From: Paralvinella palmiformis
Lineage: Eukaryota > Annelida > Polychaeta > Terebellida > Alvinellidae
Assembly: GCA_025642065.1 (NCBI GenBank)
Contig: JAODUP010000550.1
Span: forward strand, 179,501-243,500
Direction: 5' to 3'
Length of the DNA stretch: 64,000 nucleotides
The position numbers and the translations under genes were made by a program. The notes beneath the pieces were generated by a model that saw nothing but the letters and a program-made list of their open reading frames with translations, searched no databases and was not told the origin of the DNA. Of this stretch, positions 11,555 to 23,612 are shown piece by piece (position 1 is the first letter of the stretch; the number at the start of each line of letters is the position of its first letter).

Positions 11555-14407
11555 CTTAAGTATTTCACCAGTGGATGTTCCCATTATAGCAATCGTTCGT
11601 CCCTTGTAGATGACTACTGCCAGTGATGTAGCCAAATAAGTGGTGGTGAACAGAGTTTCCGTGGTACTACTGTGACTGTATCTACTGTCGATACCGACAT
11701 TCAGTGGATCGCCGCAAAACGACGAATCGATGCTGGTCGCAATCTTCAGCTGGAAACAAGAGAATTTATATTAAATGAACCGTTATGAAGAGAAAATTAA
11801 ACACTCTTTCTTTCTTGACGAATTAACGATATAGTATGACTGTGATACTGAGCTGTGTAGGTGTAGAAGTGTTTTTAAAGAACAGTTGCCCGATTGTAAT
11901 ATTGAGGGGGGAAACCTCTGTACAGCAAATTATGTGCAGGAACATCGCTAATTCTCAGAATTTTAAACTTATTTCTACATTATCGTACTAAACAAATTCG
12001 CAATGTTTGTGCGTGCACATGTGTTGATAAACATCTAGATCTAAGGAGAACTGCGAAAAGTGCCGGGAACTGGAACGTTTGAGAGGAAGGATGATGTAAA
12101 ATGTGTACGTCAAACATTCCGTGGAAGAAAGGGGCATGGGAACCTCTAGTACTAGACGGTCGAAGCTGTTTAGGATTGGACATGCCGTGTGATATGCCAG
12201 ACTGGTAAACTGGTTTATTGTCCATAAGACATTAAACCGAGGTGACCCCTAGCGGTAAGGCGAATGTTTATGGCAGAAAACAGCGATAAACACTTGTCCA
12301 GTTACCCAGGATGTGGTCGTAGTACAGAATGTATTGTCCCAGTAAGTGAATCAGTGTGTAAGGGAGAATCACTGTACCAGTGCGGATATACGGTTAGAAA
12401 ACGTTAGAGAAATGGAGTCCATAATATGAGATTTGAGAACTGCTAATAAAATATAGTGATTTTATTAAATGGGCTTGTTTATGATACTGTTATAACTATT
12501 TCTCTTCCCGCAAAAAAGGTCACACGTAATTTGTTTTCATTCATGGTTGTAGGATGCAATATATTAATTGTTATTACTATCGTTATAATATAAAGTCGCT
12601 GCGATAATGATACGATCTAACCAAAGGCAAACGAGGGTTTGTTTTCAGCAGGAAAAAAAATATGTATTTTTATGTGCAGATGGAAACGCAGCCGTAAACT
12701 GCAAGAACAACAAGAAAATCAGAATAACAAATGAAGTATCCATGTCGAGCAGCGAAAGAACATTACCTTCGTCACTTTCGTGTAGGATCAGTTTAAGAAG
12801 ACACTTCTGAGTAGTTGTTTTAATTAATGTTACATTACTGGTATTAAAGTCGTAAATGTTTTTGTATTAATTGGAATTGAACTCCGGAAAATTATACAAC
12901 ATCAACAACATGTTCTTTCTCTCTATCCACACACTCACACACACATACAGAGGGGGGGGGTGGTGGTTTGTTTAACATTTGGGACCTATGGCCGAGAGGT
13001 GACTCCCTATGGAGGGAAACATCCGATAAACATGTATGAGACAAATTCGAACCCACAACCTGAAGGTTTGTAGTGCCACGCTTAAATCACTGCGCCATCA
13101 CAGCACCCCAGAGAGGGGAGGAAGAGGAGGATCTATTTGCCCTTTGGGTAAGTCGCTTGTTATTAGGGGAGGGGGGAATTTTATCATCATGCACACACAC
13201 ACACAGTCTGGACTTGTACTCCATCCCGTAGAGTGGCGGCCAGAAGACTTACGTCTTTCCGACAATGTCGATTCGGTTGTATCCACTCGAGCAACGAGCC
13301 CTTCTCCATGTAGCAGTTCTTCTGCGCCTTGACGAACTCCTCCTCGACGCCTGACATGGAATAGCCACAAAGACCGGTACCGTAAGACGGGTCGGCCGTG
13401 TCGTTATCCTTGTCCTTACTCCTACCGTAGAGCACGTACAGCACCTTGTCTTCGCGCGTCGCCCCGACCCGGTTACGCAGGTCGCCGACGTCGGCCAGAA
13501 AAGCCGCCTGCGGTATGTTGTAGAAGGTGGTGATCCCGTTCATCTTGCGGCAGGACAGACGCAGCTCGGTGTAGGAATAGAAGCCGGGATCGTTCCGGCA
13601 GACGCGCGCCAGACGCGCCTCGAACGAGCCGGTGGTGTCGATGTTCTGGCGCTGCAGCGTCACGAAGTAGGCGAAGCCCTTGTACTCGAAGCCGTAGACG
13701 TACTTCACCCGATAATCCTCGATGTACGTCTCGTCTATAGCCACGGCCGTCCTCCGACGAAGAGACCCCATGTCGTCGTCGCTGGCGTATTCCAAGCGAT
13801 AGCCGGTGCCCGACCGGGCGAGCCTTCTAGCCGACAGGGCCGGCTGGGACAGCGACAGGGGACGACCGTCGTACGTGGAGGCGACGTAGAGAGAACGTCG
13901 CGAATCATCGTCGTCGACGTCGCCGGCGAAGAAGGCGAAGTTCGTCTCCCGACTGCCGGCGTAATTGGCCTCGTTCGTCGTCGATAGGTTCCGTAACGCC
14001 GAGAGATCGTCGGTCGGGATTACGGAACACAATCCCTGCCGGACGGTGCCGCAGAATATCAGTCGTCCGCCGTCCGGATCCACTTCCAGGATACGCGCTT
14101 CGTTGTCGTGAGGGCTCAGCCCGCGGCAGGATCTGGGATCGGCTGGGTCGCAGGTGACGCTGTCCAGAACTGGACCGGTCCTCAGCGACGCGTAGCTCTT
14201 CAAATCCGGATCGAGCCTGGCGACGACGTTGCTCCCGGCGACGAATACGTCGCCCGTGTCCGGATCGACGGTCACCTGGCTTAAATCCGACCCGGCGATG
14301 CGACGAGCGAATCCCGATGAGAGCATCTCGCCGCTCCGGACGCAGCCCAATATAACCGACATCAACAAGAAGCCGTTACCACGGAGCCGACCAGCTTCGT
14401 TAGCCAT
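11555..14407 (-). CDS. Plexin-like receptor, 5' part (sema domain), partial
   Basis: Two exons are supported: 14407-13253 (385 codons) and 11749-11555 (65 codons), joined in phase 0 with donor GTAAGT after AAAGAC and a TTTCCAG acceptor. Exon 2 ends at a GTAGGG donor, so the gene continues to the left. The start is the first ATG before a hydrophobic signal peptide (about residues 10-25). The rest reads as a plexin sema domain: TGPVLDS near the front, FCGTVRQGLC, YVYGFEYKGFAYFVT, LARVCRNDPGFYSYTEL and NIPQAAFL. These match plexins better than semaphorins, as inferred from remembered family patterns. Plexins are single-pass semaphorin receptors that act in axon guidance and cell migration. No PSI, IPT, transmembrane or GAP exon was recognised in 1-11554, so the A or B class cannot be given. 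Codon use is strongly GC-rich, with many CGN arginines, unlike the AT-rich genes to the right. Confidence 0.85.
12968..13107 (-). repeat. Second SINE family, inverted copy in plexin intron 1 region
   Basis: It contains GGGACCTATGGCCGAGAGGT and AATTCGAACCCACAACCTGA, which pair it with relics at 9532 and 30741. It lies within plexin intron 1. Confidence 0.6.
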
Positions 14408-16200
14408 TGTTAGCTAGACGTGTTTACTCCATTCTGGCCAGCTAGCCACCGTCCTGTCCTCTCTGTTTTCCCAAATGGGCTCCTTGCGCTGATCCGACAC
14501 AAAGACGAGCTGTCAGCTCTCGTTCCCTGTCCTTTATTAAGTCAGCCAACATCAAAATTCTTCCAGGTCAGCTTCTGTGACATAACTCTACACCGGAGAG
14601 ATGCACAGAGAGACGCGCACAGATAGACTACAGAGAGCGACAGAGCGACGAATGCACACACACACACACACACACTCGGGGAGTCAGTTCACACGATGAT
14701 GGGCGCCGCTCTAGAGCAACACGCTCCTATCTACGCGGACGGGACATCGCATCGCTTCCGACATACATAATTCACTGTCACCAGACGAGTGGGGGCGAAC
14801 TGACAACGAGACCCGTACGACTTCATCTGGAACGGGCGCCGTTCGTAACCCGCGTAACAGGCAACGCGCATCCTGAACCCGGGGGCTCTCACCGCGGGTC
14901 CTGAAAGTCGTTCGAACACATCATTAGGTATCTCTCTCTTCTAAAACAGTCGCAGTGAGTAGTCTAATATGGCGACCGCTGAACGATTTCAGCTTTCTTG
15001 TCACGACAATGAATTAGAATTGTTTTTATATTATGTACTTAACAACGCAATCCGGGAAGTTCCGTCCCAATTCACTCACCTTCTCCCACTGCGCGTTACT
15101 TCACGACAACCAGGTGTCTTTGTTTTGATTGCGATCCTCGCATCCCATCCCGGTGACTAACACAGTCAACGGCTCGCCGTATCCCGACTTCGTCCACAAA
15201 TAAATTACCGAGTCGCAGGAATCGCCCCCCTCCGCTCCAGATGCCTCTTTGATATCCAGAACGCAGGCGTCTTTCAGACGGAGTTAAATTTTGAACAATA
15301 GTGCCAGATTTGACTGTCTCTATCCACGCGCACACACACACACACAAGCGCGAGCCCCTCGACTTTTAGACCAGGACAACGCCGTTTACAGTGTTCTTTT
15401 CGCGTGTGCGTGCGCTAGTCTACGCGTGTGCACGCGTTCATGTTTTGTTGTTACCGCACAGTTGAGGGGGGAAGGGCCCCCAGTGAGTAGGTCGGCCGGT
15501 GTTTGTGGAACACTCGCACGGATCCCAGCTGCCTCCTCGTACAACTTCTCAACAACGAATGTCCTTCCTTGACAAGTGTGCGTACGTGTGTGTAACTCAT
15601 GCTCTCGGCAGAGGAGCGAGCTAGTGAGAGCGAGTGAGTGAGGCCCGCTGAAGAAGAAAAAAAGAGGCCCCTACGCCGCCGAAGTGCGGCTTCCATTCAC
15701 CGGTTGCCTGGCCGAGACCGCTGATCCCGGAGACCTCGCCTGTCAATCAGACCAGCCGGGAGTCGGGCGAGGAGGCCTATAACCGAACCCCCCCCGTTCG
15801 TTCGGGATCCCGACGAACGAGCGCGGCTCACTCGGCCAATCGGAGAGCCTTTTCGTCGACCAATCTACGGTCGAACGCCAGGCGCGCCACTCTCTCTCTC
15901 CTCGACCGGCAAGGACGATTATCGCTGCTTTAGCCATTATGTAACCGCCATAAACTACCGCCGCAGTTTTCCCTCGAGTACGTTCTGGTTATAATCGTAG
16001 TTACTACCCGCTGAAAACCGGCACCAAGTAGGTTTTCCGCGGGTGAAAGACGGACTACAGATCCGGACCCGGAAATCGTCCCCGGCCAACGGCGAAGCTT
16101 CTCTGAAAACAACAGACGCAAGCGCGTCTTCCTCATGAATTCGTATCTGGCGCGAGTTGCGGGGGAACATTGTTATAACATCTCGGACGTTGTGGTTTAA
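14408..16200 (-). promoter_or_regulatory. CpG-rich putative promoter and 5' UTR region of the plexin gene
   Basis: This stretch lies directly upstream of the plexin start codon. It is rich in unmodified CpG, with several short CA, CG and GA runs (for example 14653-14675 and 15329-15345). Open frames here are short and look random, so I see no coding gene. Its position and composition suggest a CpG-island type promoter with 5' UTR. The transcription start cannot be placed from sequence alone. Confidence 0.45.
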
Positions 16201-16968
16201 AGTCGTTTCTTACGCGGCAGATATTACGTTAAAGAAAGACGAAAAACTAAGTTTGCTTTTGGAACTGCCTATTTGCAGTGGAACGATTGGGTTTGGGGTG
16301 GTATTTGTGTCGTTAATACTTGAAAGTTATTAGGTGCCGTGCCATATTCGTGATACTGTGAATTAAGAGGAAAGGAGTAGCCCAGAAATCGCTCGACTTA
16401 TGCTGAGTCGGAACAAATTCACTCGTTGATTCAGCGACTCTCTCTATACGCTGAAATAACATGCGAAGGAAAGATCGGATTTTAAATGGGGTTTATCAAT
16501 TAATTAAGCGCTACCTTCCCAAATACGTTCCAGTTAAAAGCAGCCAGTTAGGACGCTCGCTTTAGCCGAAGGTCCCTACCGTGCTGCCATCTACCCTATC
16601 GGATATTGCGATGCAAATATCACAAGTCCATAAAAGGTCATACCATGGAAGGTATCTTTCAGTTTTAAAAGACTTTTTTGGTTTAAATTGGAAATTCATC
16701 GTTTCCGTACACACACACACACACACACGACCCAATAACTAAATGTCAAGGGAAATATTTCCAACAGTTAAAACACTATGAAAACATTATACTTCTATTT
16801 TTGAAATTAGCAATTACAATGAAGTGATTGTTATGGTTTGAAATTACTACCGGTATTTCAGTTTATATTAAATAATAATAAACACTTAACATCTAAGCAA
16901 AATGAGTTTTAGCTTTGTACACCAAAACTATTTTTTTCCTAGGGAATGCATTATTCTTGGTTGTAACG

Positions 16969-17009
16969 AACACACACACGCACGCACGCACATACGCACA
17001 CACACACAC
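16969..17009. repeat. CA/CG microsatellite 3' of PUS1
   Basis: Imperfect ACACACGCACGC repeats just beyond the PUS1 poly(A) signal. Confidence 0.85.
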
Positions 17010-17062
17010 TTTCTGAAGCAAACAAGATAACGCACTTCTCTGTTGTGGTTAAGTTTGAATAT

Positions 17063-17068
17063 TTTATT
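17063..17068 (-). terminator. Poly(A) signal AATAAA for PUS1
   Basis: AATAAA on the minus strand lies about 95 bases past the PUS1 stop codon, a normal spacing for a short 3' UTR. This is a candidate by position only. Confidence 0.55.
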
Positions 17069-17160
17069 GTATTTATACTTTGAGGTTATATTATAATTCA
17101 GAGTGTGAACATCTAAAACAACCAGACTAGGCCATAATCCAGACGAATCTCATCTCATCA

Positions 17161-17663
17161 CTAAGATGTTGATTGATTTGGTGTTGAAGGATCAGCTTGA
17201 GTGTCAGCATTTTCTCCAATTCTAGCTGACTCTAGAACTGGAAATTTGTCACAGTCTTGTGTCGGTTCAGATCCCACAGGTGGCTTATTTGTTGCGCAAT
17301 CTGGTTTGACCGGCCGATAACTTGTCCCGGTATCAGATGTCTTCGAGGACTGACCATCCGTTACTGATGGTGATGGTGGCCTATCGAGCACTTCAGGTTC
17401 CGGGTTGCTGTTCTCAGTATGTGATGTACAGTCAGCAACAGTACCTTCTTTGTGGCCATGATCTGGTGACTGCATGGAAGGCTGAACATCTTCACAATCA
17501 GCAGAGCTATCCGAGTGCAATTCCTAACATGAATTGGTGTAAAATGTGGCATATCTTGATTAATCTTATGACATGTTAAAAAAATGTAACATGGCCACCA
17601 GGATACAATCAAGGTGGGAAACAAAATGCACTAAACATATACAGTTATCTCTGAAATCTGAAG

Positions 17664-17703
<40 letters not shown>

Positions 17704-20514
17704 GTATGTCATATATGGACTCATTCAGAAAGTCAACAATGTATTACCTTTTCTTTGGCAAGCTGTTTTAGCTGAGAGTAAACCCCGATTAATGGTGTAC
17801 CATAATCTTCAGGGCTTTTGCAAATGTCAAAATGATGTAGATGTAGAGTTGCTAACCACTTCATCATTGTGAAATGAGAATTAAGGATACAGCACAAACA
17901 CAACGGATGTCACCAAATTTAACAACACAAAATACCACTTACAAGATATTAATATCGACCAGAATTTTACACCAAAACTAAAGGATATGATCTCTCTTCT
18001 ATCTCTGTGTCAATAATTGTTGGATAGATGTAATCTTCTTTGAATCTGTTGATCTCACTCTGTTGGTAGGGATTAACGATTAGGTATACATAACCAACTT
18101 ATTCAGTCGATAATATTCTAACGCAGGACAAATTTTTTCTCTTCAGATAAAATTTAGATCGACTGTGTGACTAATTCTACACAGTGTCACTGGTCAGCTT
18201 TTTAACTCTTGGTGAGAGTGATTTAAGTGCATTTTGAAAGAGTCATATACAATTTCTGTTGGTTGGCATTACAGCTTTGGAATTAAGTTAAACTGAATTA
18301 TCAGTGCACTGCCAGCTTATTGAAGAAATAGTCATGCACGATGTACCAGTTATTTAGAAAAAAGTCAGATCTACTAAGTACACATAGCAGTTTTTGTACA
18401 ACTTTAATACAAAAGTGCTACTTACATACATATGTCTCCTTAATAATTAATATTTCATTATTTACTGGCAAGACTGGAACATGACAACTTTTATCAATAC
18501 ACTTTTGTATGAATGCAAAGATTAACAGCGGCAAACTAGGCAGTGGACAATAAAGCAGCATCCATCTAATTGTAACAAGCCATGGCCAATATACGCGGCC
18601 TAGATATTTTAACTAAACTAAACCGACACATTTCTGCGTTTCTTTCCCTAAAAACGAACATCATTGTCTACTTACTTCATATTTCTCCCATAATATAGGT
18701 TCGTGCATGCCATCATCACCAAATCTCTTATTATAATAATCATAGTGTACTCTGTCAAGCATCAAGCCAAGACCTGGAGCTTTTGGTATATCACACTGAA
18801 ATAAAACAATGCATACAGAACTGACCACAAATCAGACCTATATTCTGATATATGTATATGCATGTGCATGCACACACACACACACATGCACATATATTAC
18901 CAATAAATAATTATAATTACATCACAAACCTTATCACTACCATATGCTTTTTCAACAGCATCCGTTCCTGCCAGACCTCGTACTATTGCAATAGTTAACC
19001 CTGTTCAGCAGATAAAAGGTTACGAATTTATCAGTCTATACGATCACCTGTATTTATTTACATGATAACTGATATTATGCATTCATACACTGACTCCAGT
19101 GTTTCATAAATTTGTCTTCTCATAATATAACTGAGTTCTAAGATTCTAACCTATCATTTTTCTGATTTGATGCAACATAAAACTTTGGCCTTTTACACTT
19201 ATCAATGCAAATTGGACTTCCTTTCTGACAAAAGGACTTCCCATCTGAAAATAACAGAACAAAATTCTTACATAACATTGAAAGCAGCACATGTTAGGAC
19301 TGTGATGAAATTATTACCAAGAATTATAAAAGCTTTGGAAGAAAGTTCACAGTAAGAAGTTAGAATTTTTATGCTAAATAAAGATTGTTTTGACCGATTG
19401 AACAACTCACTGAGAATTCCATTATGTATCTCTTAGCACTGGGATCACTAGGCTTTCTGAAATATCAAAATTGATGTAGATGTAGTCTTTAACAGATGCA
19501 TACAAGTCATGAAGCAGAATATAAAATACTAGGCACAGCAAAACAATTATTATGCATGATCTGTACATGTACAAATACATAATAAAAAAAGTGATTAAGT
19601 CCCAGAAACACACACACACACATACATCCACACACACACACAAAGCACCACACATATAATTACTAACTTTCCTGATGTGAAGTTGTGGAAGTTTTTGGTG
19701 CCCTTGAACAAAGCCAAAGTATTATTAACTTTCTCAAACGCTTCATCTGAAAAACAAATCTGATGTTTAGACAAACCTTTTCACAGGAGTGGTAGTAAAT
19801 AAAATAGGATTTTTAAACTTCTAGAGTAACAAATAAACTCTCACCTGTGATTCTGTATTTTTGAAGAACAAACTGAAAGGCCACAAAACATGAGAAGCCT
19901 GATGCAATATTTCAATCTTAGCATGATATATTTTCAACAAGGTAAATAATTTCTTATATTTCAGATTTCTCATAAAGATTGAACTATTCAATTTAATGAC
20001 ATGCTTAATAATAACTACCTACTGCAGTAATACAAAGACACTAAATGAAGCCTTTTCTAAATATCAAACAATCAGCAAAGAATTATAATGAAAGCTAGAT
20101 ATGTGTGTTTATCTACGTGTTTAAACAAATTAATAGTAGGTAAGGTCCAAACCTCTTCACAGGGAGTGAAAGCATATGTTGGTAACAGATACTGGTATGT
20201 TCTGGCAGATGCTGCATTCTTGCTGTCAAACCTCTTTGTAACTCGCTGGAGAGCTGTTTAAATTTAAAATAAATTTTTGAACTTATTTAACTCAATAAAG
20301 CATGGAATATTTTTAAGTCATTCAGTTCATTATTAACTCTAAGCAAAATAAATTTTCATACTAAACTAAGACAAAGTAATTCCTTTTGGCTCATGTGACA
20401 TCATGTTTCATAAATCTGTCAAATGTGAATACATTTGATGAGATTGCTTTCCTAATAATCAGATTTTTGTATTACTCCCTTCTCATGCACTTAGTGGTAC
20501 TGATCATTCGACAT

Positions 20515-20558
<44 letters not shown>

Positions 20559-22629
20559 TATATATAATGTCTAATAAAATATTTTAAATCTACATACCTA
20601 TTATTCTGATTTGTTCCACTAGATGTTTGTTGATTTTCTCCACTGGATTTTGTATATTTACATCCATGTAATATAACAAAAGAAAGTACAATAAATATAT
20701 CTGCATACCACAGCATTGTTCTTTAAGAGTTTAATATAATCATCAAGAAAAATAAAAAACAAATCTGTTAATGGTTTCATAAAAGATTTCGTAATGAATT
20801 AATAAAAGAAAAGAGACTTTTTTTGTCAAAGACCAACAAACATATCAGAAAAAGATTTAAATGTTTTTTTTTGTATCAGTGGTGTTGTAGTTTAGACATC
20901 ATTCAGATATGCTGTCAATTATAATACAAGACTTATCATCAGAGAACAGATTTGGCCTGCTGCTGAAACACCCTTGTCCGTCCGTGCTGCCCTCTGGAAG
21001 TACATCTGCAAAATATTTATTTCAGCATGTCATGTGTATGTGTGTGTGTGTATGCGTTATCAACACAACAATACAAATATTCATATAAAATGTACCATAT
21101 TGTATCAGAAATAATAAACCTATTAATAAATATACAAAAACAATTAACAAAAAAGACTCACCTTTCTGCTGGGATTATCTATATGCTCTTTACTTGCTAG
21201 CTGGGCCTTCAATAGAGCTTCCATCAAGTCACTTTCTATGGTTTTGGCTCCTGGATTTCTGAAAGTTGCAAAAAATAGATTGTTACGAATACATAATGAT
21301 GCATATATTATATACATACATCATGATTGCTTACATTCATAACGTTCATAACGTCACCTGTATGTTTTGTATATTCCCAGGAACATCTGTGCAGTCAGAA
21401 TCTGAACAATACTTATGCAAAATAGTATATAAATTTTAGAATCAATTCTGGAGATAAAAATGCAAGAAAAGATTTTTAATGGAATTAATTATTATAGCAT
21501 TTGTGAAATATGAAACATATTGCTAAAGCTTGACCATGATCAAATTTGTCATATGCATAAACATATATAAATGCATGGAAAGGAGTTATGTAATCCAGGT
21601 TACATTACCTATCTATTTATTTACTATGTGTACTTTCATATAACCTAAAGGATTTTTTTGGTAGTAATCAATGAACTGTTATAAAGCTCGGGCAATTTTA
21701 ATGCTGCAATTCATACAAGATCTGGTTCTGGCTGGAATGAACCATCTGATAAAATTTACTCCAGTTTTATAAATAATGATACAATGGTAATCTTTTAGTA
21801 AATTCAGCTCAACACATAAGTTGGAATATAGTACTTGAAGCATCTGCTGAAGATATATAATTGTCTTAGTGTTAATAAGATACTACCATTTAATACAGAT
21901 CACTGTTTTGGTGGTTCTAAACATTTAAAGACGTCTTGCACAACTATTATTACTAGTTCCATTTTGAAGTATTACCAATGCATGGTTCTATAATAAATAA
22001 GTGAAACAAAGATTTTCATAAAATACACATTATAATAATAAATCTTTTTGAAAAATGACTTACAAGAGAAGAAGAGCTGATTTAACATGTACCTATTATA
22101 GAAGAACCAAATGTAAATCATAAAAAAAAACTAAATCCTCAACCTTTTCCAAACGAGATCTTGACATGAAAAGTGCTTGTCAAACAGTTATTAACCAGCA
22201 GTAAATACCTCTGCATGCCCAAGTATCCCTTTCCACAATATACCAGTAGCATCACTACTTTCTTCCTGTTTACTTTCTCTGCAGCTGTTTCTGAGAGATC
22301 CTGGTTATGGAATAAAATCAGTTCCATTTGTTATTGTAACGGTTGGCACTTACATAAAGCTAAACTTCCCAATAAATAAACAAACAAACTAAAACCTTTT
22401 AAAAAATGCAGACATTGCGCTTATCAAGCTTTGTAAACTAGTTTCTATACCAAAGATAGCCACTTATTATCAGCTCATTATTTATAATATGTGCTACTTC
22501 TGTTTTCTGTTTCTTCACTGGATTTCCTGCTTCCTCTTCACACTGTCTTTTATCACCACTAACAGCACCATTGCTGTTAGTCGTTGGCGTAACAAAACCA
22601 GGCAGAAGAGATGAAACAGCTTCTGCCAT
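17161..22629 (-). CDS. PUS1: tRNA pseudouridine synthase 1 (TruA family)
   Basis: This enzyme converts uridine to pseudouridine in tRNAs and some mRNAs, in nucleus and mitochondria. Fifteen coding exons join in frame to 510 codons plus stop: 22629-22498, 22300-22209, 21258-21162, 21005-20933, 20642-20598, 20253-20153, 19872-19845, 19746-19668, 19456-19411, 19244-19151, 19000-18930, 18795-18676, 18059-17989, 17868-17748 and 17523-17161. Landmarks are [10 protein letters not shown] (about residue 67), the catalytic loop [12 protein letters not shown] with nucleophile Asp about residue 117, [46 protein letters not shown] and EDYIYPTI. The 17989/17868 junction is AT-AC, not GT-AG, and rebuilds the conserved EERSMMKWL segment. 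The 45-nt exon is the least certain: its upstream donor, GTCTTG, is weak. The last exon codes a 120-residue Ser/Pro/Thr/Asp-rich tail with no known domain. An in-frame stretch before the ATG may be a mitochondrial leader. Confidence 0.95.
17666..17700. repeat. TA microsatellite (PUS1 last intron)
   Basis: About 17 TA units in the intron between the last two PUS1 exons. Confidence 0.95.
17869..17988 (-). other. AT-AC (U12-type) intron of PUS1
   Basis: Read on the minus strand, the intron starts with ATATCCTTT (17988-17980), the full U12 5' splice-site consensus, and ends TTTCAC at 17869. A branch-site-like ATCCTTAAT lies about a dozen bases before the end (around 17880-17888). No AG lies near the exon start. 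Joining TC to A gives a serine codon and the sequence EERSMMKWL, which matches the conserved ERSM region of PUS1 proteins. Confidence 0.9.
20515..20566. repeat. Compound CT/TA microsatellite (PUS1 intron)
   Basis: CT repeats pass into TA repeats at about 20537, the complement of the TA/GA arrangement at 3839. Confidence 0.95.
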
Positions 22630-22702
22630 ATTTTTAATTCTTTGGAGCTTAATAATTCCTGTTAATTTTCTAGCAGCCTGCTTAAATGTGGATGATGTAC
22701 AT
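22630..22702 (-). other. In-frame upstream part of PUS1 exon, possible mitochondrial leader
   Basis: Upstream of the PUS1 ATG the frame stays open for 24 codons back to a TTGATTTCAG acceptor-like site at 22703. The encoded stretch has many Lys, Arg, Ser and Thr, with no acidic residue, as in mitochondrial presequences. It may be 5' UTR or an N-terminal extension begun in an exon further right, perhaps near 27.3 kb. That exon was not found. Confidence 0.4.
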
Positions 22703-23516
22703 CTGAAATCAATTATTAGGCAAAAATTTATAAAACATGACACTAATTTTATAGATCACACAACAGTGCATTGTAGATTCCAGTCTTGACTTGAATGAAA
22801 AAAACTTGCCAAACCACTGTTAAATACAACCGTTAGTAAATATACAAGATTCATGTTTTCATTCACGCTTAACTAAAAGTGTGCATGTTTATGTCAGTGA
22901 ATTTATAATATAAGTGGTAAACTTTATCAGTATCCATCACAATTATGATCCTATAACACATATGAAAAATACAATCACTATATCATAGCTATAACGGCTG
23001 ACATTAAATAATTTCCACCCAATAAAAATACAAGAATGATGATCACAATGCAAAATAAATGTACATTGGCAGCCACATACAAATAAATGCCTGCAATCAC
23101 CAGAAATAGTTTTTATGTACTATATATAAACCGTGAACTTTTAACTAATGTCTAATCTCTCTCTGTCTGTGTAAACCAAGTGAATTTCCCTAACAACTTA
23201 TGTGTTAGCATTTCACGAGTTAGCTAGAATGGATGATGGATGAATGTTGTTTAACGACACATTAGCTAGAGTTAGCTAGAAAGTGTTCTACACAGGTAAT
23301 AAATAGGATCAGGTGGCTAAAACAAATTTCAGCAATCAGCTTATGATGTTTAAATAAATAGAACAGTCAATATATAGTAAACTATACAATTAAGAAACAA
23401 ATATTGTTATTTTTACATTGCTGAATATGAGGATCACTTGAATAAGAAACGTGCAGCAAAATAATTTGACGAAGAAATTTTCTTTCCATGCAAAAATATG
23501 CCGATTTAAAAATGTT

Positions 23517-23612
23517 GCTGTTTTGTGGCCATTTTTGTACACAAGGTAGTCTAAATGGGCTGAGGGACCTCCAAAGGTAATGAAGTGAATGGATGAAATA
23601 TGATACACACAA
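23517..23612 (-). repeat. Partial SINE body, inverted
   Basis: TCTAAATGGGCTGAGGGACC and CCAAAGGTAATGAAGTGAAT match the body of the SINE at 49414. The tRNA-like head is missing. Confidence 0.6.

Noticed and set aside
17361..17624. Minus-strand frame overlapping the last PUS1 exon
   Set aside because: It is another frame of the PUS1 exon and intron.
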